64,000 nt of DNA from Bos javanicus (GCF_032452875.1 NC_083875.1:77460178-77524177); one strand, 5' to 3'; positions 21,967 through 33,940 are shown, numbered from the stretch's first letter. Notes: generated by a model not told the origin, from the sequence alone. A program made the numbers and translations.

Positions 21967-22160
21967 GTGAAAGTGAAAGTCGCTCAGTCGTATCCAACTC
22001 TTCACAACCCTATGGACTATACAGTCCATGGAATTCTCTAGGCCAGAATACTGAAGTGGATAACCAGTCCCTTCTCCAGGGGATCTTCCCAACCCAGGGA
22101 TCAAACCCAGGTCTCCCGTATTACAGGCAGATTCTTTACCCACTGAGCCAAGGCTCAGTA
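21967..22160 (-). mobile_element. Bov-tA SINE
   Basis: 'gtgaaagtgaaagtcgctcagtcgtatccaac ... gcagattctttacccactgagcc', the reversed element with an intact head. Confidence 0.9.
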
Positions 22161-22224
22161 CAACACATATACATAACACAGTTACAACTGTATATATAAC
22201 TGGGATCCTTTAAGTTGGGATCCT

Positions 22225-22530
22225 TTAAAGTTGGGTGTGGCTATGTGTCTAAGTTTTGATGTTTTGATGTAAGCAGAAGCGAGTTTACACTCTTCTCTCT
22301 TCTTCCTCTCTGTGGCCTGGAATGTAGACATGATGGTTGGAGCTCTGAGCAGCCATCTTCAGCCATGAGGTGACCATGAGTCTGGAAGCCTGTGCTAACA
22401 GAGAGATAGACAAGAGCTTGAGTTCTCTACAATTTTGTGAAACTGCCGTCTAGACTTGAACTGCTTACTTCTAGATTTCTTTTATATGAGAGAAAAATAA
22501 ATTTTCAATTTAGTTAATCCTCTTTTATTT
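22225..22530 (+). repeat. Possible MaLR-type LTR remnant
   Basis: 'gcagaagcgagtttacactcttctctcttcttcctctctgtggcctggaatgtagacatgatggttggagct', with an AAATAAATTTT stretch near 22495, recalls old ERVL-MaLR LTRs. The assignment is weak. Confidence 0.35.
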
Positions 22531-23129
22531 TTTTTTGCTTTTCTGATACATGCAGACAAATATAATCCCAAATGGTACAGAAATTTGACATATAAGTTAT
22601 CCCGTAAGATTTTTTAGGCTTGTGAATGTACAACATAATTAGGGAAATTAGGTATTTGATGCTGGTTCCTGAAGAAAGGAATAGTGAGTATCCCAAATGG
22701 CAACTGAGAGATAAAGAAGGAACTATCATAATAATAGAATAATAATTTCATTTTTTGAAAAATACAAATGCCCAGGTATTGTTTTTTTTCTCCAGAGTTC
22801 CAGATATATGTCCAATGAGCACTGATGTTTAGAAACAACGGGACTATATGATGATCTTTTACTTCTATCTAGTTTGTTTCACATTTTCTATTTCATATTC
22901 AGTGTTCCCATTTAATTTAGTTTATGTTTTCCAATTTCTCTATCTTTTCTTTTTTTTTAATGATGTTTCTCAAGCCTTTATCAAGTGTAGTAGGAAAGTT
23001 TTTGTATACATATATATAAATAATATGTATAATATATATGTATTTTAGAAAACATGAATTTTTGCCTAACTAAAAAATTTATGACATTTTAATTCTACTT
23101 GTTTGACTTAGTATGAATAGCATGCTAGA
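22531..23129. other. AT-rich unassigned sequence
   Basis: Mostly A and T with (TA)n-like stretches around 23005-23040. No gene seen. Confidence 0.45.
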
Positions 23130-23345
23130 TTTCTAATTAAAAAATAGATATGTAACAAGCAATAAAGGTTTATTGTATAGCAGAGGGAACTATAGATATT
23201 ATAATATCTTGTAATAGCCTATAATGGAAAATCATTTCAAAAATAATATATGTGTATATGTATATACAACTGAATCACCTGCTGTGCACCTGAAACACTT
23301 TAAGTCAACTATACTTAAATAAAATATATACATTAAAAAATTAAA
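23130..23345 (+). mobile_element. L1 3' end, artiodactyl type
   Basis: 'tattgtatagcagagggaactatagatattataatatcttgtaatagcctataatgg ... ctgaatcacctgctgtgcacctgaaac', followed by an A-rich tail. Confidence 0.8.
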
Positions 23346-23559
23346 TAAAAATAAAAGAACAATTCAATAAGAAGATTTTTTTTAATCTTAAATTTGTATG
23401 CAGTTAATACCATAGTTCCAAATTATATAAGCAAAAACTAACAGAACACTGGGAAAGAAAAACAAATTCACAATCAAATTGGGAGATATTAACAATTTTT
23501 CTTAGCTGATAGATAGAACAAGCAAAGAAATTAAAAAGTGGTAATAATGCTGAAGGTTT

Positions 23560-24105
23560 AAACAATGCAACTCTCTCCTGGGTATGTACCGAAGGAATGA
23601 GTTCTTGCGTCTACCAAAAGTGTAAGAATATTCACAGCAGCTTTATTTATAATAGCCAAAAAACTGGAAGCAACCTACATGGTTATCAATAGCAGAATGG
23701 ATGAATAAATTGTGTTATGTTAATCAACAGAATATGGCCCAGCAACAAAAAGAAATGGATGGCCAATACAGTTTGTTCATCAATGACATAGATGTGATTT
23801 TGAATAAAAGAAATCATTTACAGAGTCTATATTCTAGTACTGTTCAGATACTGTTCTAGCATACATCCATATACATGGAGCTCAAAGATGGATGAAAGTG
23901 ATCTACGATGATACAGGTAAGAAGGGCATTTAACCCTTGAAGGTCATGAGCTGGGAGCAGAGTAGAGGGAGCTTCCTGGGATGCTGAAATATTCCATATC
24001 TCCATCGGGGATGTGAGTACATGGATATATGTATGTGTAAAATTTTATCACATTTATCTGTATTTATTGTATATAAATTATACTTCAATAAATGAATTGA
24101 ACAGG
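23560..24105 (+). mobile_element. Old L1 3' region
   Basis: 'tctcctgggtatgtaccgaaggaatgag', 'attcacagcagctttatttataatagccaaaaaactggaagcaacc' and 'gaacaggcattattttggaatttaatgcc' follow L1M order. It is heavily diverged. Confidence 0.7.
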
Positions 24106-24165
24106 CATTATTTTGGAATTTAATGCCAATTACTTATTTCACATCTTCCCAGGTATCTGGCAGGC

Positions 24166-24206
24166 TTCCCTAGTGGCTCAGCGGTAAAGAATCCGCCTAC
24201 AATGCA
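24166..24206 (+). mobile_element. Bov-tA SINE head fragment
   Basis: Only 'ggcttccctagtggctcagcggtaaagaatccgcctacaatgc' remains. Confidence 0.7.
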
Positions 24207-24299
24207 GACGTTTAACTTTCTCTATGCCTTGACATGAAAAGGCTTGGCTATTCTGCTCTAGGTAACAAGAAGCCAGTTAGGCTGTTTGGGTGGAGAGTG

Positions 24300-24645
24300 A
24301 GTGTATTGGGATCAGTGGTGGAGATCTCTGGCACTGGAATGGGTAAGGATTTTGCTGAGGGAGTGTGGTGTCAACTTAACTGGGTCACAAGATGCCCACA
24401 GAGCTGCATAAACACATTTCTGGGTGTGTCTGTGAGGGAAAACATGTGAATCAGTGGACTCAGTAAAGCAGATGGCCTTCCTCAAAGTGGGTAGTCATCA
24501 TTCAACCCACTGAGAATCCAAATAGAACAGAAAGGCAAAATTCTTGAATTCTGAGAATTGAATTATCTCCCTCTCTTTCTCTGACTGAATGGGCTGAGAT
24601 AACCATCTTCTCCTGCTACTACCTGATGTGAAGGGATGTGTTAAG
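24300..24645. repeat. Ancient mammalian repeat, family not assigned
   Basis: 'tcaacttaactgggtcacaagatgcc', 'ttctgggtgtgtctgtgaggg' and 'aatcagtggactcagtaaagcagatggccttcctcaa' read like a dispersed ancient mammalian element. I cannot name it with confidence. Confidence 0.4.
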
Positions 24646-24695
24646 AAGGAGGCTTATTAAAACTACTACTAAATTGTTTTTAATGGGGGCTTTGG

Positions 24696-24896
24696 GCTTC
24701 CCCGGTGGCTCAGTGGTGAAGAATCTGTCTGCCAATCAGACAGACTTAGGTTCAATCCCTGGGTCAGGAAGATCTGCCGGAGAAGAAAATGGCAACTCAC
24801 TCCAGCATTCTTGCCTGGGAAATTCTAGGGACAGAGGAGCCTGGTGGGTCACAGTCCATGGAGTCGCAAAAAACAGTTGGACATGACTTAGTGAAT
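24696..24896 (+). mobile_element. Bov-tA SINE, first of three head-to-tail SINEs
   Basis: 'gggcttccccggtggctcagtggtgaagaatctg ... catgacttagtgaataaac'. Confidence 0.9.
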
Positions 24897-24913
24897 AAAC
24901 AATACAAAAATAG

Positions 24914-25122
24914 GGGCTTCCCTGGTGGCTCAGACACTAAAGATTTCACCTGCAATGCGGGAGACCTGGGTTTGATCCCTGGGTTGGGAAGATCCCCTGG
25001 AGGACAGCAGGGCAACCCACTCCAGTTATTCTTGTCTGAATAATTCCCGTGGACAGAGGATACTGATGGGCTACAGTTTATGAAGTCCCAAAGAGTCAGG
25101 CATGACTGAGCAACTAAGCACA
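24914..25122 (+). mobile_element. Bov-tA SINE, second of three
   Basis: 'ggggcttccctggtggctcagacactaaag ... catgactgagcaactaagcac'. It lies 17 bp after the previous copy, in the same orientation. Confidence 0.92.
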
Positions 25123-25125
25123 GCA

Positions 25126-25440
25126 CACACTGATGGTTCAGTGGTAAAGAAACCACCTGCCAATGCAGGAGACATGGGTTTGATCCCTGGTCCAGGAAGA
25201 TTCTACATGCTGTGGAAGAATGAAGTCCATGCACCATAACTACGGAGTATGTGATCTAAAGCCCGGGAGCCAAAACTACTGAAGCCCGCAAGCCCTAGAG
25301 TCTGTGCTCTGCAACAAGAGAAACCAAGGCAATGAGAAGCCCGCACAAGGCAACTAGAGAGTAACCCCTGCTTGCCGCAACTACAGAAAAATAAAGGCCC
25401 TTGCAGCAACAAAGACCCAGCACAGCCAAAAGCAAAAATA
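25126..25440 (+). mobile_element. CHR-type SINE, third of three
   Basis: 'ctgatggttcagtggtaaagaaaccacctgccaatgc', box B-like 'gggtttgatccctggtcc', then the longer CHR body to 'cccagcacagccaaaagcaaaaataaat'. Confidence 0.75.
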
Positions 25441-26375
25441 AATAATTCTTCAATATATATATGTATATAAAATTGTCTGTAATGCAGGAATAGAGGGTGT
25501 CATTTCAGCGTTTCTCAGCGTCCCCTGTGTAAGGAAAACCTCTCTCAGGCTGCAGCGACAGGAAGGGCCGTAATCTTTTGAGAAACTGGTTTGGTTTCAC
25601 CATATGATGAATGTCCATTTTCCCCACCTTGTCCTGGCTGCTAAGGAGCTTGCAGTACAACAGCAAGAGAGGTCCTCTGCAATGTACCTGGGCACTCATC
25701 CTACTCCTGGCTTCACCCTCTCTTCGTTCTGCTTCCCTTTACTCCACTTTCTCAACTATTTCATTTTGTGTTCTTATACATGTCCTTGGAAGCTGCCACA
25801 ACTCCTATTTCAGGATATAGGTGGGGCATAAATAAATAAGAGAGGACATGGACAAGTCCACTAAGATGGAGAAAGAGTGCAAGAAAGGCTTGAATAGACA
25901 TTACCCCAAAGATGATATACAATAGCCAGCAGGAATATAAAAGGATGATTAACTTCACTAACAGTACAGAAAATGCAAATCAAATCTGCAATGATATTTC
26001 ACCTCATGCTGATTAGGATGGCAGATAGGCAGGCAGGAAGAAGGAACAAGGAGGGAAAAAAAAGAAAAAGAAATGTCGGCAAAGATGAGAAGAAAAATGA
26101 ACATATTACACTATTGGTGAGATTGAAAGGTGGTGCAATTGCTATGGAAAACATCATGGAGGTTCCTCAGAAAGTTAAAACTAGAACTACCACGTGACGC
26201 AGCAGTTTTACTTCTGGGTACATATCCCAAAGAACTGAAAGCTGGGTTCTGAAGAGGTATTTGCAGACCCACGTTCACAGCAACACTATTCACTATTGCC
26301 AAGAGGTAGAAGCAACCCAAATGTCCATCAACAAATGAATAAACAAAATGCGGTATATACATACAGTAGAACATT

Positions 26376-26766
26376 CAGCTCAGTTCAGTCGCTCAGTCGT
26401 GTCCGACTCTTTGCAACCCCATGAATCACAGCACACCAGGCCTCCCTGTCCATCACCAACTCCCAGAATTCACTCAGACTCACGTCCATCGAGTCAGTGA
26501 TGCCATCCAGCCATCTCATCCTCTGTTGTCCCCTTCTCCTCCTGCCCCCAATCCCTCCCAGCATCAGAGTCTTTTCCAATGAGTCAGCTCTTCGCAAGAG
26601 GTGGCCAAAGTACTGGAGTTTCAGCTTTAGCATCATTCCTTCCAAAGAAATCCCAGGGCTGATCTCCTCTAGAATGGACTGGTTGGATCTCCTTGCAGTC
26701 CAAGGGACTCTCAAGAGTCTTCTCCAACACCACAGTTCAAAAGCATCAATTCTTCAGTGCTCAGCC
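26376..26766 (-). mobile_element. BovB LINE 3' fragment inside L1, with 8-bp target duplication
   Basis: AGAACATT occurs at 26368-26375 and 26767-26774. The element reads leftward. Its minus-strand frame 26385-26714 carries the BovB C-terminal segment, ending KSRTRLSD. Confidence 0.93.
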
Positions 26767-26976
26767 AGAACATTATGCAATCCTAAAAAATAGAGTTTTG
26801 AAAAAAAAAATAGAGTTTTGATGCATGCTACAACATGGAAGAACCTTGAGGACATTATGCTAAGTAAACTACACACGTCACAAAAGTCAAATACAGTATG
26901 GCTTCACTTAAATGAGGTATCTGAAGTAGTTAAATTCATAGAGACAGAAAGTTGAATGATGGCTCCTGGGGGAGCA

Positions 26977-27068
26977 GTGAGAGTGAAGTGCAAGTGTTAG
27001 ACACTCAGGGGTGTCTGACTCTTTGCAACCTCCTGGACTGTAGCCAGGCAGGCTCCCCTGTCCATGCA
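26977..27068 (-). mobile_element. Bov-tA SINE fragment inside the L1
   Basis: 'gagtgaagtgcaagtgttagacactcaggggtgtctgactctttgcaacc ... caggctcccctgtccatg'. Confidence 0.75.
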
Positions 27069-27189
27069 ATGAGTGGTGAGTTGTTGTTTAATGGGTATAG
27101 AATTTCAGTTTTACAAGATGAAAAGTTCTTGAGATTGGTTGTACAACAATAAAGGGTTATGATGGTAAATTTTATTTTATGTGTATTTT

Positions 27190-28640
27190 ACCACATTTTT
27201 AAAATGTAAAGGCAAGAAAGAGAAGCTTTTTCTCCTTTCCCAGTTTTGTTCAGTATGCTTCCCAATCTCAAACAGAAAGAAGCTGGTAGTTTCTTCTGGA
27301 CTCTGTCAGATTTCATCCCTGCCATTTAGGAGAGAGAGGAGGTATTTCCACCCAACCAGTGAGGGTAAGAAGAAATTCAATGCCCTGGCTTGGATGTCAG
27401 TAAATATTCAGGACCTGAACAAAGAAGCCTTTCACTTTCATGATCATTTTTCTAAGGTTTCCTTTTCCCTGGGTAAGACTGCCAAAAATTTAACTGTTTT
27501 CCTTGAATATATAATCAGAACCATGTTTACAATATGAGACATGATTCTTCTCCTTCTCTCTCAACATCTACCCCCTTGTTCTTATATGCTTATGACAATG
27601 TACCTCCCACACACAACTAAAGAAGCAAAAAATTTTAAGTCAACTGCTGCACATTGAGGATCCAAGTTATTTAACATACTGTGTAATTAAAGCAGGCTAA
27701 TGGTGTAAGCAGAATATAGGTTAGTGAGTCAACACTTTTCTAGTTCATCTGAGGCCGAGCAGGCTTTTCAGATGATTCATGGTTCACTTGCTCTGATTCA
27801 GTCTTGGTTGCTTTGCTAATCCTTTCACTCCAACCTGAAGGCACGTTCAAGGGAGGTTCCCATTCCATGGTGTGTTAAAGTTTTGGTGAGGTTGAAACAT
27901 GGTAAGCTTGGTTCAGGTGTCTGGTTTTAACATCATATGATAAAAGTCAAAGTTAACTCAAGAAATAAAACCAAGCAACAATATATAAAATAAAGTGAGT
28001 TTTCTGTGACTTTAAAGTGAAAAATCATTCACTCCACCTGATACTTCACCCACACTCAAGTAAGAGCTGAGTTAAATTTAGATGGTAGTCACACCTGCTC
28101 TGGGACCTTGAGAAAATCTTCATCTAATTTCTTTCCACCCATAAATGATCATTAATAATATGTACTTCTGACTCAAGACACCCAACACTGTTTCAGTGAA
28201 AGATGATGAACTAGAGGCTACAAGAAGCACTGAAAGTGTCGTGTTTTGGACCAATGAGCTGGGAAAAGCCTTATTACCCAGGTTTTAGATGATGGCAGTC
28301 TTAAGAGGTCTTCCAGTTTATGCCCTTGGAGGGGACAGATTCCATTCCATTAATAGGGGTCTGTGCTCCTTCAAATATTGTCCATATACATAGGTGGTCC
28401 CCAAAGTTCTATCAAGTCTTTTTTTGACAGTCTGGCCATTTAAGAGGAATATGTGATCAAATCATTTTGTTTACACAGATTTCAAAAATTTGAAATGTAA
28501 TATTAAATCACAATTTTTACACACATCCTATTATATTCTTGATAGCCATTATTTTTTTAAAGTTGTATACATACTTTAAAGATTTTGTTTTTTATTAATA
28601 ATTAATCTCAGTGTATTTTCACCTCATTAGAATGTTATTC
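27190..28640. other. Unassigned intergenic sequence
   Basis: A 118-codon frame (27181-27537) begins in the L1 end and has no recognisable domain. No gene seen. Confidence 0.4.
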
Positions 28641-28649
28641 TTTTTTGAT

Positions 28650-28970
28650 ATTTATTTTATTTTACTTTTGGCTGTGCTGGGTCTTCTTTGCTACACATGG
28701 GCTTTCTCTGGTTGCAGCAAGGTGGGGCTACTCTTCGCTGTAGCACACAGGCTTCTCATTGCAGTAGCTTCCCTTGTTGCAGAGCACAGGCTCCAGGTGC
28801 AAGGGCTTCAGTAGTTGTGGCTCACGGGTTCTAGGGTGCAGACTTGGTAGTTGTGGCCCACGGGTTAGTTGCTCCATGGCATGTGGGAGCTTCCTGGACT
28901 GGGGATCAAACCATTGTCCTCTGCATTGCAAGGCAGATTCTTAGCCACTGAGCCACCAGAGAAGCCCAAG
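28650..28970 (-). mobile_element. CHR-type SINE, long form
   Basis: 'ttttggctgtgctgggtcttctttgctacacatgggctttctctgg ... ggcagattcttagccactgagccaccagagaagccc', the reversed element with its tRNA-like head at the right. Confidence 0.8.
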
Positions 28971-29017
28971 CATGTTATTTTTGATACAGTATATTAATAT
29001 CTAACATAGTAGCTAAG

Positions 29018-30579
29018 TTCAACCGTTCAGTAGTGTCCGACTCTTTGCAACCCCATGGACTGCAGCACATCAGGCTTCCCTGTCCATCACCAACTCCTGA
29101 TGTTTACTCAAACTCATGTCTATCACATTGGTGATGCCATCCAACCATCTCATCTTCTATCATCACCTTCTCTTCCCAGCATCAGGGTCTTTTCAAATGA
29201 GTCAGTTCTTTGCATCAGGTGGACAAAGTATTGCAGTTTCAGCTTCAACATCAGTCCTTCCAATGAATATTCAGGATTGATTTCCTTTAAGATGGACTGG
29301 TTGGATCTCCCTGCAGTCCAAGGAACTCTCAAGAGTCTTCTCCAACACCACAGTTCAAAAGCATCAATTCTTCGGCACTCAGCTTGCTTTTATAGTCCAA
29401 CTCTCACATCCATACCTGACTACTGGAAAAAAAATAGCTTTGACTAGACAGACTTTTGTTAGCAAAGTAATGTCTCTGCTTTTTAATATGTTGTCTAGGT
29501 TGGTCATAACTTTTCTTCTAAGGAGCAAGTGTCTTTAAATTTCATGGCTGCAGTCACCATCTTCAGTGATTTTGGAGCCCAATAAAATAAAATCTGTCAC
29601 TGTTTCCACTGTTTCCCACTCTATTTGTCATGAAGTGATGGGACTGGATACAATGATCTTAGTTTTCTGAATGCTGAGTTTTAAGCCAACTTTTTCACTC
29701 TCCTCTTTCGCTTTCATCAAGAGGCTCTTTAGTTCTTCTTCACTTTCTGCCATAAGGGTGGTGTCATCTGCATATCTGAGGTTATTGATATTTCTCCTGG
29801 CAATCTTGGTTCAAGCTTGTGCTTCATCCAGCCCAGGGTTTCTCATGATGTACTCTGCATATAAGTTAAATAAGCAGGGTGACAATATACAGCCTTGACA
29901 TACTCCTTTTCCTATTTGGAACCAGTCTGTTGTTCCATGTCCAGTTCTACCTGTTGCTTCCTGACCTGCATACAGATTTCTCAAGAGGCAGGTCTGGTGA
30001 TCTGGTATTCCCATCTCTTTCAGAATTTTCCACAGTTTATTGTGGTCCACACAGTCAAAGGCTTTGGTATAGTCAATAAAGCAGAGGTAGATATTTTTCC
30101 TGAACTCTCCTGCTTTTTTGATGATCCAACAGATGTTGGCAATTTTATTTCTGGTTCCTTTGCCTTTTCTAAAACCAGCTTGAACATCTGGAAGTTCATG
30201 GTTCACGTATTGCTGAAGCCTGGCTTGGAGAATTTTGAGCATTACTTTACTAGCGTGTGGGATGAGTGCAATTGTGCAGTAGTCTGAGCATTCTTTGGCA
30301 TTGTCTTTCTTTGGGATTGGAATGAAAACGGACCTTTTCCAGGCCTGTGGCCACTGCTGAGTTTTCCAAATTTGCTGGTATATTGAGTGCAGCACTTTCA
30401 CAGCATCATCTTTCAGGATTTGAAAAGCTCAACTGGAATTCCATCACCTACACTAGCTTGTTCATAGTGATGCTTCCTAAGGCCCACTTGACTTTGCATT
30501 CCAGGATGTCTGGCTCTAGGTTGGTGATCACACCTTTGTGATTATCTGGGTCATGAAGATCTTTTTGTATAGTTCTTCT
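29018..30579 (-). mobile_element. BovB LINE, 1.56 kb, bounded by 12-bp target duplication
   Basis: This is the longest BovB in the window. ATAGTAGCTAAG at 29006-29017 is repeated exactly at 30580-30591, so both ends are defined. The minus-strand frame 29811-30401 (196 codons) holds the RT palm start, with KDNAKECSDYCTIALIPH, DYTKAFDCVDHNKLWKIL and GCILSPCLFNLYAEYIM. The YADD region continues in another frame near 29770. Several frameshifts and stops show it is dead. Confidence 0.96.
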
Positions 30580-30649
30580 ATAGTAGCTAAGATAGGAGTA
30601 AAATTGAACCATTTTATTCTAAATTGCTATCAGCTAATAAAGCCACCAA

Positions 30650-30795
30650 TATTTTCATAGAATTTTACAATTTACAAATGCTTTCAGCTTCATTTAAATA
30701 ACACTGTAAGATGGAACAAGTACACTTCCATTATTTGTAAACCTACTAATTTAAGTGGTGTGCCCAAAGCTGATCCATTAATGGTAGTTCCATTA
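30650..30795 (-). repeat. Possible MIR fragment
   Basis: 'tttacaatttacaaatgctttcagcttcatttaaataacactgtaag ... agtggtgtgcccaaagctgatcc' resembles a reversed, diverged MIR. Confidence 0.4.
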
Positions 30796-32010
30796 ATTCT
30801 GAAATATAATGCAAGAGAAACTACCATTCTTTTTACAAAGATGAATTATTTAGAGAGTTTGTTTTGTTTTTCCTTCAAATCACACTGTATTGAGGACAAG
30901 GGACTAATTTCATTTGAAATGCCTTCAAATTTTTTTTTCATTATACTGTTTATGAACTATGTCAGGCACAACACTTATCAAAAACAAGGATTATTTTATG
31001 ATACAAATAACTCAGTGTAAGGGTAAGTTTTTATTAATTCAACTGGCCTGCTTAATAGTCCTCAAGTAAATTATCTTATCTATTCCTTTAGGGCCAACAT
31101 TTCTCGAGTTAAAATGAAAAAACAAGGGTATCAGGATGTCTTAAGAATAATGACAATTGTGCAAACAACTGATGTGGAGTCTGGCTCTCTCCCAATAGTT
31201 CATGATCCTTCATTTGCTGAAGAATAAAAACAAAGCAAGTTGCTGGACATATTTTTACACCATATGCATATTCTTGTAGCAGAACATGAAGATGACTTTC
31301 TAAGGCTGAATGAAGCCAGACTGGGGTAGGAATCCTTCTCTATGGCAACATATGTGTGACATGCTGGTTGGTTTAGCATCTGAATGCACTCACCAAGGAG
31401 CCCCGCCATCATTTCTGTACAATCCAGCACCAATGCTGACAGTACTTGCTGTCATCCTGATGACTTATCATTGTGAATTTGCTTCTCTAAATTCACAGAA
31501 ATCAAGTCTAAGGAAATAAACCAATGAAGTATTTAACTTAACTTGTAACTTAAGCTTTATCAAGTCATAGACAGAAGCCTCAGTGAAGGATATCAAACAA
31601 TGTCATTCTTCCTATCAACAGGAAAACATTATAATTTTATCATTAATTTTTAAAGATTTGGCTTTATTTTAATATTTAAAGATGTATGACAAGTATATTT
31701 TTAATGAACTGAAATTTTTTGGTCCATCTATGTCTTGAATACCCATTAGAGTTCCTACAGACAGAAAAAAATCAAAATTATGACACAGGAGTTGGCAAAC
31801 TATGTTTACGAGGAACACTCACTTTTCTACGAAATGGACCAATTAAAATCATACAGTGACAATTCACATCTTACCAATATGCATAATTAAAGGAAATGTA
31901 TGGATAGAATGCTCTCAAGATTGTTTTTCTCTCATATGTTTTCTTACATTTTTGATACATGCCAACTTTCTCTATAAATGAGCATCATCAGTAAATGATT
32001 AAAACAATAA
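30796..32010. other. Unassigned intergenic sequence
   Basis: No gene recognised. A short 'aggagttggcaaactatg' motif near 31788 may be a hAT-type repeat remnant. Confidence 0.35.
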
Positions 32011-32013
32011 ACT

Positions 32014-32190
32014 GAGGAGACTTCCTGCTGATCCAGTGCTTAAGATTCCATGCCTCCAATGCAGGGGTTGACCCCTGGTTGGGGAACTCAGATCCCACCT
32101 GCCATGGGGTGACTAAGCCCATGCACTGCAACTAGAGAAACCCCCACACTCTAGAGCCCACAGAGCCAAACAACAACAACAAAACCCCAA
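32014..32190 (+). mobile_element. CHR-type SINE
   Basis: 'gacttcctgctgatccagtgcttaagattcc ... gttgacccctggttggggaact ... agagccaaacaacaacaacaaaa'. Confidence 0.75.
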
Positions 32191-32905
32191 TAAACTGATA
32201 ACAATAAATCCTGCTAAATCTTTTAACCGTATATTTTTTCTGATAGGCATGAAACCTTTTTTCTGCTGGTAAAATGATTTCTAGTAAACATGACAGAAAT
32301 AACCATCTACATGTTTCAGGGGATTATATGAAAAGGGCTATGACTTCGAGCTTCACTTTTTAAAAATTCAGAAATTATATTAAATAAACCCTTTAACTAC
32401 TCCAACTATTGTAAATAAGACAATAAAAGACAACTAGGAAAAAAATTATAAACAAATACAAAAGAGGCTTTACCAACACAAGAAAGATGAACAACCAATA
32501 GAAAATGGAGAAGGGTCATGAATAGGCATTGCTCATAAAAGGAGCTACAAATACACAGGTCTCTTCAAGTCTCCAGGAACTCCTGGGACAGGAAACAGTG
32601 GCCAGCACAGAGGACTATATATAGCTCACTGGAATCTTCACGGCTTGTGGTAAATCTGCTGAACCCATTTAATAATTTTTCACTCTGAATCCATGCCCAC
32701 CGAGTAATCTTCTGATTAATAATTTGTTTTCTCAGGTTTTTTGGAACCTGAATGGGATGAGATGAATTGTAAATCACCAATGCATAAATTAGCTCATACA
32801 TCAGTCTCATATTAAAAAAAAAAAAAAAAACCTGTAGGAGGACTGGAGAGATGTTGTTTAAGGGTACAAACTTGCAACTGGTAGATATAAATACAGGATA
32901 TCTAG
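32191..32905. other. Unassigned sequence with poly(A) run
   Basis: No gene recognised. An A run lies at about 32814-32830, inside a minus-strand frame (32565-33095) that is open only partly because it enters the next BovB. Confidence 0.4.
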
Positions 32906-32907
32906 TG

Positions 32908-33209
32908 CACCAGTCCATCCTAAAGGAAATCAGTCCTGAATAATCATTGGAAGGACTGATGCTGAAGCTGAAACTCCAATACTTTGGCCACCTGATTCGA
33001 AGATCTGCCTCATTTGAAAAGACCCTGAGGCTGGGAAAGATTGAGGGCAGGAGGAGAAGGGGACGACAGAGGATAAGATGGCTGGATGGCATCACCGACT
33101 CAATGGACAGGAGTTTGAGTAAACTCCGGGAGTTGGTGATGGACAGGAAAGCCTGGCATGCTGCAGTTTATGGGGTTGCAAAGAGTCAGACACGACTGAG
33201 TGACTGAAC
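32908..33209 (+). mobile_element. BovB LINE 3' fragment
   Basis: It starts 'caccagtccatcctaaaggaaatcagtcctg' and ends with the TGAAC-type tail. The frame 32947-33207 ends KSQTRLSD. No target duplication could be read. Confidence 0.9.
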
Positions 33210-33537
33210 TGGTACAGACCAAGATACTGGATTATAAACTTCAAAGTTGCTAAGAGGCTAGATTTTAATTTTTCCTACAACCCCAAAAAACAAGTAATAA
33301 GTATGTGATGTGATAGAGGTGCCAGCTAACACCATGGTCATAATCATATTGTAATATATAAACACATACCTTAAGCTTAAAAAACGTTATATGTCCATTA
33401 TATCTCAATTCAAAATTTAAAAAGAAATTAACATTTTGAAACAGAAATTTATAGATAACAAAATAAATCTGTTATTTATTGTAAGTCTGCTTCAGAATCA
33501 CTTCTCCAAGCTCGTAGACGTCAATTTTAGGGAACTG

Positions 33538-33651
33538 CAAGCGTTAGTTGCTCAGTCATGTCTGACTCTTTGCGATCCCATGGACTATAGTCCACCAGAT
33601 TCCTCTGTCTATGGGATTCTCCGGGCAAGAATACTGGAGTGGGTTGCCATT
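33538..33651 (-). mobile_element. Bov-tA SINE, truncated
   Basis: 'gttagttgctcagtcatgtctgac ... gggttgccattt', ending at the target site of the next SINE. The rest of the element is not found beyond that SINE. Confidence 0.82.
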
Positions 33652-33663
33652 TCCTTATCCATT

Positions 33664-33928
33664 CTGCTAAGTCACTTCAGTCGTGTCCGACTCTGTGTGA
33701 CCCCAGAGATGGCAGCCCCCAGGCTCCTCCGTCCCTGGGATTCTCCAGGCAAGAACAGTGGAGTGGGTTGCCATTTCCTTCTCCAATGCATGAAAGTGAA
33801 AAGTGAAAGTGAAGTCGCTCAATCATGTCCAACTCTTCGCGACCCCATGGACTGCAGCCTTCCAGGCTCCTCCGTCCATGGGATTTTCCAGGCAAGAGTA
33901 CTGGAATGGGGTGCCATTGCCTTCTCCA
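33664..33928 (-). mobile_element. BOV-A2 SINE with 12-bp target duplication
   Basis: TCCTTATCCATT at 33652-33663 is repeated at 33929-33940. The dimeric structure is complete, with the 'gcatgaaagtgaaaagtgaaagtgaag' linker. Confidence 0.95.
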
Positions 33929-33940
33929 TCCTTATCCATT

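Larger units (their letters stand above)
25855..27185 (+). mobile_element. Old L1 3' region, interrupted by BovB and a SINE fragment
   Basis: Landmarks in order are 'gcaaatcaaatctgcaatgatatttcacctcatgctgattagg', 'cttctgggtacatatcccaaag', 'actattgccaagaggtagaagcaacccaaatgtccatcaac', 'gaagaaccttgaggacattatgctaag', 'ttaaattcatagagacagaaagttgaatgatgg' and 'gttatgatggtaaattttattttatgtgtattttaccac'. The element is split by a BovB copy and a Bov-tA piece. Confidence 0.88.

Noticed and set aside
27181..27537. 118-codon frame as a novel gene
   Set aside because: It starts inside the 3' end of an L1 copy, has no known domain, and has no splice or promoter context that I can see.
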